DNA from: Streptomyces sp. NRRL S-118
Lineage (GTDB): Bacteria > Actinomycetota > Actinomycetes > Streptomycetales > Streptomycetaceae
NCBI RefSeq assembly: GCF_000716335.1
Contig: NZ_KL591007.1
Location: 62,435-126,434 of the forward strand
Direction of reading: 5' to 3'
Length of the DNA: 64,000 bases
In this document: piece after piece, positions 37,534-46,299 of the stretch
Layout of the letters: every line of letters starts with the position of its first letter
Numbering within the stretch: the stretch's first letter is position 1
Program-made: the position numbers and the translations under genes
Notes under the pieces: generated by a model
What the model saw: the letters and a program-made list of their open reading frames with translations, nothing else
What the model was told of the DNA's origin: nothing
Databases searched by the model: none

Positions 37534-38046
37534 TCAGCGGTCGGAGACCCGCATCTCGAACCAGGTGGTCTTGCCGCGCGGCTGGAGGTCGACGCCCCAG
37601 CGGTCGGAGAGCTTGTCGACGAGGAAGAGGCCGCGACCGCTGGTGTCCATCTCCTGCACCGGCATCAGGCACGGCAGGCCGCGCGAGGGGTCGCGCACCT
37701 CGATCCGGATCCAGCCGCGGCGGCGCAGCATGCGCAGCCCGAAGACCCGTGCTCCGGTGTGCCGGACGGCGTTGCCCACGAGTTCGGAGACGAGCAGGAT
37801 CGCGTGCTCGGCGATCTGCGGGCCGAGCGCCCACTGGCGCAGGACCACGCACTGGGTCAGCCGCCGGGCCGTCGCGGCGGACTCGGGGCGGGACGGCAGC
37901 CGCACCTCGTCCTCCGTGGGATTGCCGAAGAACTCCAGCGCCTCCAGGGCCCGCTCGTCGTCCGCGGCCGGCACCCACCGGGCGGCCGTAGCACTGCCGC
38001 GCTGCCGCGGTTGTTCCACACCTTCCAGCCCCGCCATGCCCACCAT
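37534..38046 (-). CDS. HATPase_c_2 regulatory protein (anti-sigma-kinase-like)
   Basis: A 170-residue single-domain ATP-binding protein of the RsbW/SpoIIAB-like group common in Streptomyces. The N box is ILLVSELVGNAVRHTGA and the G1 box DTSGRGLFLVDKLSDRWGV; FEMRV ends the fold. Such proteins often bind sigma factors or anti-anti-sigma proteins, but no partner gene adjoins it. The first 40 residues (VEQPRQRGSATAARWVPAADD) are probably flexible. The start is uncertain: ATG 38046 or 38037. It reads leftward into the bidirectional hairpin. Confidence 0.82.
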   Translation of the reverse strand: MVGMAGLEGVEQPRQRGSATAARWVPAADDERALEALEFFGNPTEDEVRLPSRPESAATARRLTQCVVLRQWALGPQIAEHAILLVSELVGNAVRHTGARVFGLRMLRRRGWIRIEVRDPSRGLPCLMPVQEMDTSGRGLFLVDKLSDRWGVDLQPRGKTTWFEMRVSDR

Positions 38047-38162
38047 GATGGCCGCCCGGAGGCGTCCGCGGGGCGGTTCCCCGGGATTCGGCACGGGGAG
38101 CGAGCCACTCCGGGGAGGCGGGTGACATATGCCTCCGGCAGGGCGGTCGGCCGAACCCGGGG

Positions 38163-38186
38163 GTGACCTGCGGTGACGCAGGTCAC
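38163..38186. promoter_or_regulatory. 24-bp palindrome upstream of the HATPase gene
   Basis: GTGACCTGCG (38163-38172) and CGCAGGTCAC (38177-38186) are perfect 10-bp arms around GTGA, about 117 bases upstream of the HATPase start. This is a strong operator candidate. It has the outline of a GTGA-N-TCAC site, as CRP-type proteins recognise. Confidence 0.5.
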
Positions 38187-38295
38187 ACGCATCGCCCGCC
38201 GGGGGCCGCCAGGGCCGCGGCCGGGTCCTCCCCGGGCTCCGCCAAACCACCCGCACGGCTGACACGGCGGTCAACGGTGCCCAAGAGGGCGGTGG

Positions 38296-39063
<768 letters not shown>

Positions 39064-39092
39064 ACGGGGCAGGTTAGCCGCCGTTAACGACG

Positions 39093-39135
39093 ACGGGCCC
39101 GGTGCCGTCCGTCACAGTGACGGCACCGGGCCCGT
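39093..39135 (-). terminator. Terminator of the first L,D-transpeptidase gene
   Basis: ACGGGCCCGGTGCCGTC (39093-39109) and GACGGCACCGGGCCCGT (39119-39135) form a perfect 17-bp stem, 14 bases past the stop. Confidence 0.85.
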
Positions 39136-39148
39136 ACATGCCGGGGAC

Positions 39149-40420
39149 CTACTTGATCCACTCCGACCACGGCATGTTCCAGCCGTTCAGACCGTTGTCC
39201 GGCTGGATCTGCTTGTCCTTGGAGTTCTTCACGACCACCACGTCGCCGATGATCGAGTTGTCGTAGAACCAGGCCGCCGGGGTCGAGCCGTCGTAGGCGC
39301 CGCGCACGTCCCGCAGGCCCACGCAGCCGTGGCTGACGTTGGCCGAGCCGAAGGTGCCGGCGGACGCCCAGTAGTTGCCGTGCACGAAGGTGCCCGAGGT
39401 GGACAGGCGCATGGCGTGCGGCACGTCCTTGATGTCGTACTCCCCGCCGAAGCCGACCGTGGCACCGTTCATGCGGGTCACCTTGTACTTCTCGCTGATG
39501 ACCATCTGGCCGTTGTACGTCGTCGTGGACGGCGCGCCCGCGGTGATCGGCACGGTCTTGATCAGCTTGCCGTCGCGGACGACCTTCATGGTGTGGGCGC
39601 TCGCGTCGACGGTGGAGACCTGGCTGCGGCCGATGGTGAACTTCACCGTCTTGGACTGCTTGCCGTACACGCCCGGGCGGCCCTCGACGCCGTCCAGGTT
39701 CAGCTGCACGGTCACCTTGGTGCCCGCGGCCCAGTACTTCTCCGGGCGGAAGTCGAGGCGGTCGTTGCCGAACCAGTGGCCCTCGATCGGGACGGACGGC
39801 TCGGCGGTCACCTTGATGGCCTTCTCGACGGCCTCCGGGTCGGTGATGCCCCGGGTGAAGTTGATGGAGACCGGCATGCCGACGCCGACGGTCGAGCCGT
39901 CCTCGGGCGTGTAGTGGCCGATGAAGGTGTTCTTGGGGACGAGCGTGGTGAACGTGGTGTCCTTGGCGGACTCGCGCCCCTCGGCGTCCTTGGCGACCGC
40001 GTGCACCTTGTACTTGGTGCCCGACGCCAGGTGCCGGACCGGCTCCCAGCTGGTGCCCCCCGCCGCCAGCTTGCCCTCGACCGGGTTGCCCTTGGAGTCG
40101 GCCACGGTGACCGTGGACAGCGTGCCCTTCTCCGCGGTGACCTTCAGGGCGCCGCTGGTGGCGACCGACTCGGCTCCGTCCTTGGGGGCGATGGTGACGA
40201 CGGCCTGCGACGCCGCGTTCTCCACCTTCCCGCGGTCCTTCGTGTCCCCGCCCTTGCCACTGCCGCTCTCGGAGTCACCGCCCCCGCACGCCGTCACCAG
40301 CAGCAGCAGGACCCCCAGGACCAGGGCCAGCGGACCCCTGCCGGTTCCGCCCCCGCTTCCGCCCCCGCGCCGCGTACCGCCCGCCCCGGCCGATGCCCCC
40401 GATATCGGCTGCCCGTTCAC
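39149..40420 (-). CDS. L,D-transpeptidase lipoprotein (first of two)
   Basis: A 423-residue cell-wall enzyme that makes 3-3 peptide cross-links. From GTG 40420 (VNGQPISGASAGAGG, GGGAG upstream) it has a lipobox VLLLLVTACGGG, a Ser/Gly-rich linker, two bacterial Ig-like domains (about 70-270) and a YkuD catalytic domain with VHGNYWASAGTFGSANVSHGCVGLRD read in parts: HGNYW and SHGCVGLRD (catalytic Cys366). The C-terminal extension GLNGWNMPWSEWIK is shared with its paralogue. Its neighbour at 40621-41868 is a clear tandem duplicate. Actinomycetes have several such enzymes. Confidence 0.93.
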   Translation of the reverse strand: MNGQPISGASAGAGGTRRGGGSGGGTGRGPLALVLGVLLLLVTACGGGDSESGSGKGGDTKDRGKVENAASQAVVTIAPKDGAESVATSGALKVTAEKGTLSTVTVADSKGNPVEGKLAAGGTSWEPVRHLASGTKYKVHAVAKDAEGRESAKDTTFTTLVPKNTFIGHYTPEDGSTVGVGMPVSINFTRGITDPEAVEKAIKVTAEPSVPIEGHWFGNDRLDFRPEKYWAAGTKVTVQLNLDGVEGRPGVYGKQSKTVKFTIGRSQVSTVDASAHTMKVVRDGKLIKTVPITAGAPSTTTYNGQMVISEKYKVTRMNGATVGFGGEYDIKDVPHAMRLSTSGTFVHGNYWASAGTFGSANVSHGCVGLRDVRGAYDGSTPAAWFYDNSIIGDVVVVKNSKDKQIQPDNGLNGWNMPWSEWIK

Positions 40421-40620
40421 GATGCTGTCTCCCCTCGCACCGGCCATCGGCATCGCCGAGGCCCGCACCCCCGCGCGCTCCAACCGCGCGCACCGCGATA
40501 GATAATCACATTGCGGGCACCACGCAGCGCCCGAGAATGTCACCGTTCAGTCCCAACTTGTCCGAGACGTGAGCGGGTCGCGCAGGTCAGCCGTATGCGG
40601 CGGGGGTATGAGGGGTCGGT

Positions 40621-41868
40621 TCAGGCCAGTGCGGACCCGGCCTTCCACTTCTTCCAGTCCATGTTCCAGCCGCCCAGCCCGTTGTGGGCGGCGACGGTGC
40701 GGTCGCGGGAGTTGACCACCTCCACCACGTCGCCGATCAGCGTGCGGTCGAAGAACCAGCCCGCCGGGGCGTCCGCGCTGCCGCCCTTCACGTCGCGCAG
40801 CCCCACGCACCCGTGGCTCACGTTCGCCGTGCCGAACGTCGCCGGGGGCGCCCAGTAGTTGCCGTGCAGGAAGGTCCCGGAATCGGTCAGCCGCATGGCA
40901 TGCGGCACGTCCTTGATGTCGTACTCGCCCTTTCCGGTCTTCTTGTCTGTGAATCCGACCGTGGCACCGTTCATCCGTGTCACGTCGAACAGCTCGGTGA
41001 CCACCATCTTCCCGTTGTACGTCGTCGTCTTGGGCGCCCCGGCCGTGATGGGCAGGGTGGTGACGAGCTTCCCGTCGCGCCGCACCTCCATGGTGTGCTC
41101 CTCCGCGTCCACCACGGAGACCTGGGAACGGCCGACGGTGAAGCCCACCGTCTTGTTCTGGATGCCGTACACCCCGCGCGCCGCCTCGACGTCGCGCAGC
41201 CGCAGGTCCACGGTGACCTGCGTGCCCGGTTTCCAGTACTCCTGCGGGCGGAAGTCGAGACGGTCCTTGCCGAACCAGTGCCCGGCCACCTCGACGGGCG
41301 GGCGGGAGGTCACCCGGATGGCCCGCTCGACGGCGGCGCGGTTCTCGATCGGCCGGTTGAAGGAGAACGAGACGATCATGCCGGTGCCGACGACGGAGCG
41401 GTTCTCCGGTTTGAAGTAGCCGATGAACCGGTGCTCGGGCACCGTCGTGGTGAAGGTGGAGTGCCGGGCCGAGCGGCGGCCGTGCCCGTCGAGCGCGACG
41501 GCGTCGATGCTGTACTTGGCGGCCAGCGCCAGCCGCGTACCCCGCGCCGGGCGCCACCGCAGCCCGTCCTCGGAGAGGGCACCGGGCACCTCGGCCGGCT
41601 GGGCGTCCTCCACCTTCATCACCCGCACGCGCTCCAGCCGCCCGCTGGGGATCCGCACCTCCAGGCGGCCGTCGGCGGGGACGCCCTTGGCACCGTCCTC
41701 CGGGATCACCCGGATGGTGTCACCGGGCGCCCGGGCCTTGTCGCCCGCGCCGATGCCGCCGAGGAGCGGGCCGCTGTCCCCCGTGCACCCGGCCAGCCCC
41801 GCCATCAGTCCTGCCCATGCCACGGCCGCGACCGCGCCGAGCCCTGCCCGTCTCATCACGTGTTTCAC
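40621..41868 (-). CDS. L,D-transpeptidase lipoprotein (second of two)
   Basis: A 415-residue paralogue of the preceding gene with the same Ig-Ig-YkuD plan. The GTG start 41868 gives VKHVMRRAGLGAVAAVAWAG followed by LMAGLAGCTGDSG (lipobox LAGC). Catalytic Cys354 is in NVSHGCVGLRD, and GHWFGKDRLDFRP, TTTYNGKMVV and RMNGATVGF match the first copy closely. It differs by an insertion (TDKKTGKGE) before the active-site region. About 200 bases separate the two genes, so each may have its own promoter. Confidence 0.93.
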   Translation of the reverse strand: MKHVMRRAGLGAVAAVAWAGLMAGLAGCTGDSGPLLGGIGAGDKARAPGDTIRVIPEDGAKGVPADGRLEVRIPSGRLERVRVMKVEDAQPAEVPGALSEDGLRWRPARGTRLALAAKYSIDAVALDGHGRRSARHSTFTTTVPEHRFIGYFKPENRSVVGTGMIVSFSFNRPIENRAAVERAIRVTSRPPVEVAGHWFGKDRLDFRPQEYWKPGTQVTVDLRLRDVEAARGVYGIQNKTVGFTVGRSQVSVVDAEEHTMEVRRDGKLVTTLPITAGAPKTTTYNGKMVVTELFDVTRMNGATVGFTDKKTGKGEYDIKDVPHAMRLTDSGTFLHGNYWAPPATFGTANVSHGCVGLRDVKGGSADAPAGWFFDRTLIGDVVEVVNSRDRTVAAHNGLGGWNMDWKKWKAGSALA

Positions 41869-42170
41869 GATCCGCCCAACGACTGCCCCCCTCCAGGGGA
41901 AACGTCGGCGCGGGGCATGTTGGGAGCCGGGCGGTGCGGGCAGAACAGGTGGAGGACCACATGCGCGAGCCGCGGCCGGGACGCCGCGGCTCGCGTGCGA
42001 AGAGTGAGCCGACGGGGCCCGGGCGAGTGAGCCGAAGGGGCGCGACGGTGCCGGGAGGGAGAACGCGCGCGGGCTCCGGGAAACCGGGAACCGGGCACGA
42101 TCGACCGCCGGCACCGCCAACAGGCGCCCCGGAGGAGGACCGGGCCCTCACGAAAAAGGGGAGCCGGCAG
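41869..42170. other. 302-bp divergent intergenic region, LDT2 and glgX
   Basis: The gap holds the promoters of the second L,D-transpeptidase and of glgX. I see no RNA gene, repeat or palindrome that stands out. The glgX frame stays open through it to 41817, but the predicted residues (arginine/proline-rich) do not look like protein. Confidence 0.5.
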
Positions 42171-44432
42171 GTGTCGAGTGCGGCGGAACGGGAGGCGGTG
42201 CGGCGTGCTCAGCAGAGCACACAGGGCGCACTGCGGGTGGTACGCGAGCTGAACGGGCGCCCGAGGACGGCTCCCGGACCGCCGGTGTGGCCGGGGGCAC
42301 CGACGCCGCTGGGCGCGCGGTTCCGGGTCGGACCGGACGGGGTGGCGGGCACGAACTTCGCGCTGTGGGCGGGCGGCGCCGAGGCGGTGGAGCTGTGCCT
42401 GTTCGACGCGGACGGCACGGAGAGCCGCGTACCGCTGACCGAGCTGACGCACCAGATCTGGCACGGCTTCGTGCCGGGCGTGCGGCCCGGGCAGCGGTAC
42501 GGCTACCGGGTGCACGGCCGCTGGGACCCGTGGACGGGCGCCCGGTGGAACCCGGCGAAACTGCTGCTCGACCCGTACGCGCGGGCGGTGGACGGCGACT
42601 TCACGCTGCCGCCGGAGGTGTACGGGCACGTCAGGGACTGGCCGGAGCAGCACGTCGCCGACACCGTGCGCGACGACCGGGACTCCGCGCCGTACGTCCC
42701 CAAGGGCGTCGTCGTGCACGACGACGCACCCGACGACGAGTGGGCGGACGACCGGCGGCCCAAGACCCCGTGGGCCGACTCCGTCATCTACGAGCTGCAC
42801 GTACGGGGCTTCACCAAGCGCCACCCCGGCATCCCCGAGGAACTGCGCGGCACGTACGCGGGCCTCGCCCACCCGGCGGCGGTCGAGCATCTCGTACGGC
42901 TCGGGGTGACGGCGGTGGAGCTGCTGCCGGTGCACCAGTTCGCGCACGAGGACCACCTGCTGCGGCGGGGGCTGAGGAACTACTGGGGCTACAACTCCAT
43001 CGGCTACTTCGCGCCGCACGCCGCGTACAGCTCGTCGGGCACGGCGGGGCAGCAGGTCGGCGAGTTCAAGCGGATGGTCCGGGCGCTGCACGCCGCGGGC
43101 ATCGAGGTCATCCTCGACGTGGTCTACAACCACACCGCCGAGGCGAGCGAGCTGGGCCCGATGCTGTCGCTGCGCGGCATCGACAACCGCGGCTACTACC
43201 GGCTGGCCGCGGACGCCCGCCGGTACGCCGACTACACGGGTTGCGGGAACACCCTCCACGTCGTCCAGCCGCACGTGCTGCGCCTGATCACCGACTCGCT
43301 GCGCTACTGGGTGACCGAGATGGGCGTCGACGGGTTCCGCTTCGACCTGGCGGCGGCGCTGGCCCGCTCCATGCACGACGTCGACATGCTGTCGCCGTTC
43401 CTCGCGGTCATCGCCCAGGACCCGGTGCTGCGGCGCGTGAAGCTGATCGCCGAGCCGTGGGACGTGGGCAGCGGCGGATACCAGGTGGGCGCCTTCCCGC
43501 CGCTGTGGACCGAGTGGAACGACCGCTACCGGGACGCCGTGCGCGACTTCTGGCGCGGCGCCCTGCCCGACGTGCGGGAGATGGGATACCGGCTGTCCGG
43601 GTCCAGCGACCTGTACGCGTGGGGCGGGCGGCGCCCGTACGCCTCGATCAACTTCATCACCGCCCACGACGGCTTCACCCTGCGCGACCTCGTCAGCTAC
43701 GAGCACAAGCACAACGAGGCCAACGGCGAGGGCAACCGGGACGGCACGAACGACAACCGGTCCTGGAACTGCGGCGCCGAGGGGGAGACCGGCGATCCGG
43801 CCGTCACGGCGCTGCGGCGGCGGCAGGTGCGCAACCTGCTCACCACGCTCCTGCTCTCCACGGGCGTGCCGATGCTCGTCGCGGGCGACGAGATGGGCCG
43901 TACGCAGGGCGGCAACAACAACGCGTACTGCCAGGACAACGAGATCGGCTGGGTCGACTGGTCGCTGCGGGAGCAGCCGGGCCCGCGTGGGCTGCTCGAG
44001 CTGACGTCCCGGCTGCTGGCGCTGCGCCACGCCCACCCGGTGCTGCGGCGCCGGGCGTTCTTCTCGGGCCGCCCGCAGGGCGCGGACGGGCTGCGGGACC
44101 TGGCGTGGTTCACCGCGCGCGGCGAGGAGATGACGGAGGCGGACTGGTACGCGCGGACGGCGACGATCGGGCTGTACCTGTCCGGGCGGGACATCCCGGG
44201 GCGGGACGCGCGCGGCGAGCCGGTCACGGACGACAGTTTCCTGGCGGTCCTGCACGCGGCCGCCGAACCGCTGGACTTCCTGCTCCCCGGGCCGCCCTGG
44301 GCCGCTGCGTACGAACTGGTGGTGGACACCTCGCGGGAGGACCAGTCCGGGGCGCCGGGCACGGTCCACGCGGGCGGGGAGGTGCTGACGGTGCCGGCGA
44401 GGTCGGTGCTGCTGCTGCGCGTGCGGGAGTAG
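42171..44432 (+). CDS. glgX: Glycogen debranching enzyme
   Basis: GlgX hydrolyses alpha-1,6 branches of phosphorylase-limited glycogen. The 753 residues have an N-terminal CBM48 (GVAGTNFALWAGGAEAVELCLFD) and a GH13 barrel: LHVRGFTKRHPGIPEELRGTY, DVVYNHTAE, nucleophile Asp392 in GVDGFRFDLAAAL, acid/base Glu428 in LIAEPWDVG, and NFITAHDGFTLRDL. The GTG start 42171 has AAGGGGAG seven bases upstream; earlier in-frame starts were rejected because they precede the family's normal N-terminus. With glgP and glgE it forms a glycogen-turnover neighbourhood. Confidence 0.95.
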   Translation: MSSAAEREAVRRAQQSTQGALRVVRELNGRPRTAPGPPVWPGAPTPLGARFRVGPDGVAGTNFALWAGGAEAVELCLFDADGTESRVPLTELTHQIWHGFVPGVRPGQRYGYRVHGRWDPWTGARWNPAKLLLDPYARAVDGDFTLPPEVYGHVRDWPEQHVADTVRDDRDSAPYVPKGVVVHDDAPDDEWADDRRPKTPWADSVIYELHVRGFTKRHPGIPEELRGTYAGLAHPAAVEHLVRLGVTAVELLPVHQFAHEDHLLRRGLRNYWGYNSIGYFAPHAAYSSSGTAGQQVGEFKRMVRALHAAGIEVILDVVYNHTAEASELGPMLSLRGIDNRGYYRLAADARRYADYTGCGNTLHVVQPHVLRLITDSLRYWVTEMGVDGFRFDLAAALARSMHDVDMLSPFLAVIAQDPVLRRVKLIAEPWDVGSGGYQVGAFPPLWTEWNDRYRDAVRDFWRGALPDVREMGYRLSGSSDLYAWGGRRPYASINFITAHDGFTLRDLVSYEHKHNEANGEGNRDGTNDNRSWNCGAEGETGDPAVTALRRRQVRNLLTTLLLSTGVPMLVAGDEMGRTQGGNNNAYCQDNEIGWVDWSLREQPGPRGLLELTSRLLALRHAHPVLRRRAFFSGRPQGADGLRDLAWFTARGEEMTEADWYARTATIGLYLSGRDIPGRDARGEPVTDDSFLAVLHAAAEPLDFLLPGPPWAAAYELVVDTSREDQSGAPGTVHAGGEVLTVPARSVLLLRVRE

Positions 44433-44523
44433 GCGGCGTCCGGGCCGGCGGGGTACGGCCCTGCCGCCGGTCGGCCGAAAACCGCGTGAGCGTTGTCAGT
44501 GGCGAACCGTACGCTCGGTACTG

Positions 44524-46299
44524 ATGACTGACCGTTCAAGCATTCGCTCGCTGTTGCGCTTGTGGCCGTACGTCCGTCCCGTGCGCGCGCGGTGGTTCAC
44601 CGCGGCGGTGATCGCCGTCGTGGCGTCCTGCCTGGGACTCGTCATTCCTCTGGTGCTGAAGTGGCTGGTGGACGGCCCGGTGACCGACCGGGACCCGGGC
44701 GGTGTGGGGCTCGGGGCGCTGATGGTGCTGCTGCTCGGGGTCGCGGAGGCGGGGCTGTTCGGGCTGCGGCGGTGGCTGGTGGCGCGCCCGCTGGCCGGGG
44801 TCGAGGCCGCGATGCGCGCCGATCTGTACCGGCACGTGCAGCGGCTGCCGATGGCGTTCCACGACCGGTGGGCGTCGGGGCAGCTGCTGTCCCGGGCGAC
44901 CACGGACCTGTCGCTGCTGCGGATGTTCCTGGCGTTCCCGCTGACGTTCCTGTTCGTGAACGGTGTGACGGTGCTGGCGGGCTGTGCGGTGCTGCTGGTG
45001 CAGGACAGGGTGCTGGGGCTGGTGCTGCTGGTGCCGGTCGTCCCGCTGATCGTGGTGTGCGCGCTGTTCGAGACGCGGTACTCGGTGGTCGCGCGGCGCG
45101 CGCAGGACCAGGTGGGTGATCTGACGACGGTCGTCGAGGAGAGCGTGCTCGGCATCCGCGTCATCAAGGGCTTCGGGCAGCACCGCAGCCAGGCGCGGGC
45201 CTTCCGCTCGCTGGCGGAGCGGCTGCGGGGCACCGAGCTGGGCAAGGCGCGGCTGCTGGCGGGCATCTGGGCGGTCATCACGATCGTGCCGGAGCTGGCG
45301 ATCGGCGCGGCGCTGGTGCTGGGGACCGTCCGGGTCGCGGACGGCGACCTGTCGGCGGGCACGCTGGTGGCGTTCCTCACGACGGCGCTGGCGCTGCGGT
45401 GGCCGGTGGAGTCGATCGGGTTCCTGCTGGCGATGAGCCAGGAGGCGGCGACGGCGGCGGACCGGTACTTCGAGGTGATGGCCGAGCCGGAGGAGGACGA
45501 CGGCGGCGCGTCCCGGACCGGGACGCCGGCCGGTCCGCTCTCCGGGGGCCTGCGCTTCGAGAACGTCACCTTCCGGTATCCGGACGCGCCGCCCGACGCG
45601 CCGCCGGTGCTGGCCGGGATCGACCTGCACGTGCGCCCCGGCGAGACCATGGCACTCGTCGGCGCCACGGGCTCCGGCAAGACCACGCTGACGGCGCTGG
45701 TGCCGCGGCTGCACGAGGTGACGGGCGGCCGGATCCTGCTGGACGGGGCCGACGTGGCGGACCTGCCGCGGGAGCGGCTGCGGGAACTGGTGGCGGTGGC
45801 CTTCGAGGAGCCGACGCTGTTCTCGGCGAGCGTCGGCGAGAACGTGCTGATGGGCGCGGGACCGGCGGGCGCGGGCGAGAGCGAACTGCGGCGGGCGCTG
45901 GACGTGGCGCAGGCCGACTTCGTGCACAACCTCCCGCAGGGCACCGCGACCCAGGTCGGCGAGCAGGGCCTGAGCCTCTCGGGCGGCCAGCGCCAGCGCC
46001 TCGCCCTGGCGCGGGCGGTGGTGGGCCGCCCGCGGTTCCTGGTCCTGGACGATCCGCTGTCGGCACTGGACGTCCACACGGAGGGCCGGGTGGAGGCGGC
46101 GCTGCGCGAGGTCCTGCGGGACACGACGGCCCTGGTCGTGGCGCACCGGCCCTCCACGGTGCTGCTCGCCGACCGCGTGGCGCTGCTGTCGGAGGGGCGC
46201 ATCGCCGCGGTGGGCACGCACCAGGAGCTGCTGCGGGAGAGCACGCAGTACGCGTGGCTGATGTCGGGAGCGGACGGAGCGGCGGGCGGTACGCGATGA
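44524..46299 (+). CDS. ABC exporter half-transporter A (degenerate-site partner)
   Basis: A 591-residue half-transporter: six transmembrane helices (about residues 20-310) and a nucleotide-binding domain. Walker A GATGSGKTTL begins near residue 380, the signature is LSLSGGQRQRLALARAV (about 484), and Walker B is FLVLDDPLSALD (about 505), in which the catalytic glutamate is replaced by aspartate. The H-loop VVAHRPSTV is intact. Paired with the next gene it should make a heterodimer with one weak ATP site. The substrate (drug, lipid or peptide) is unknown. The stop overlaps the next start as ATGA. Confidence 0.92.
   Translation: MTDRSSIRSLLRLWPYVRPVRARWFTAAVIAVVASCLGLVIPLVLKWLVDGPVTDRDPGGVGLGALMVLLLGVAEAGLFGLRRWLVARPLAGVEAAMRADLYRHVQRLPMAFHDRWASGQLLSRATTDLSLLRMFLAFPLTFLFVNGVTVLAGCAVLLVQDRVLGLVLLVPVVPLIVVCALFETRYSVVARRAQDQVGDLTTVVEESVLGIRVIKGFGQHRSQARAFRSLAERLRGTELGKARLLAGIWAVITIVPELAIGAALVLGTVRVADGDLSAGTLVAFLTTALALRWPVESIGFLLAMSQEAATAADRYFEVMAEPEEDDGGASRTGTPAGPLSGGLRFENVTFRYPDAPPDAPPVLAGIDLHVRPGETMALVGATGSGKTTLTALVPRLHEVTGGRILLDGADVADLPRERLRELVAVAFEEPTLFSASVGENVLMGAGPAGAGESELRRALDVAQADFVHNLPQGTATQVGEQGLSLSGGQRQRLALARAVVGRPRFLVLDDPLSALDVHTEGRVEAALREVLRDTTALVVAHRPSTVLLADRVALLSEGRIAAVGTHQELLRESTQYAWLMSGADGAAGGTR

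Noticed and set aside
41817..42170. N-terminal extension of glgX back to the first ATG
   Set aside because: The extension is Arg/Pro-rich and lies in the divergent promoter region; the GTG at 42171 has a good ribosome site and gives the usual family N-terminus.
41865..44369. Long open frame on the minus strand opposite glgX (about 830 codons)
   Set aside because: It is antisense to a complete GH13 enzyme with intact catalytic motifs, its residues are Arg/Pro/Val-rich with no domain, and such antisense frames are normal in high-GC DNA.
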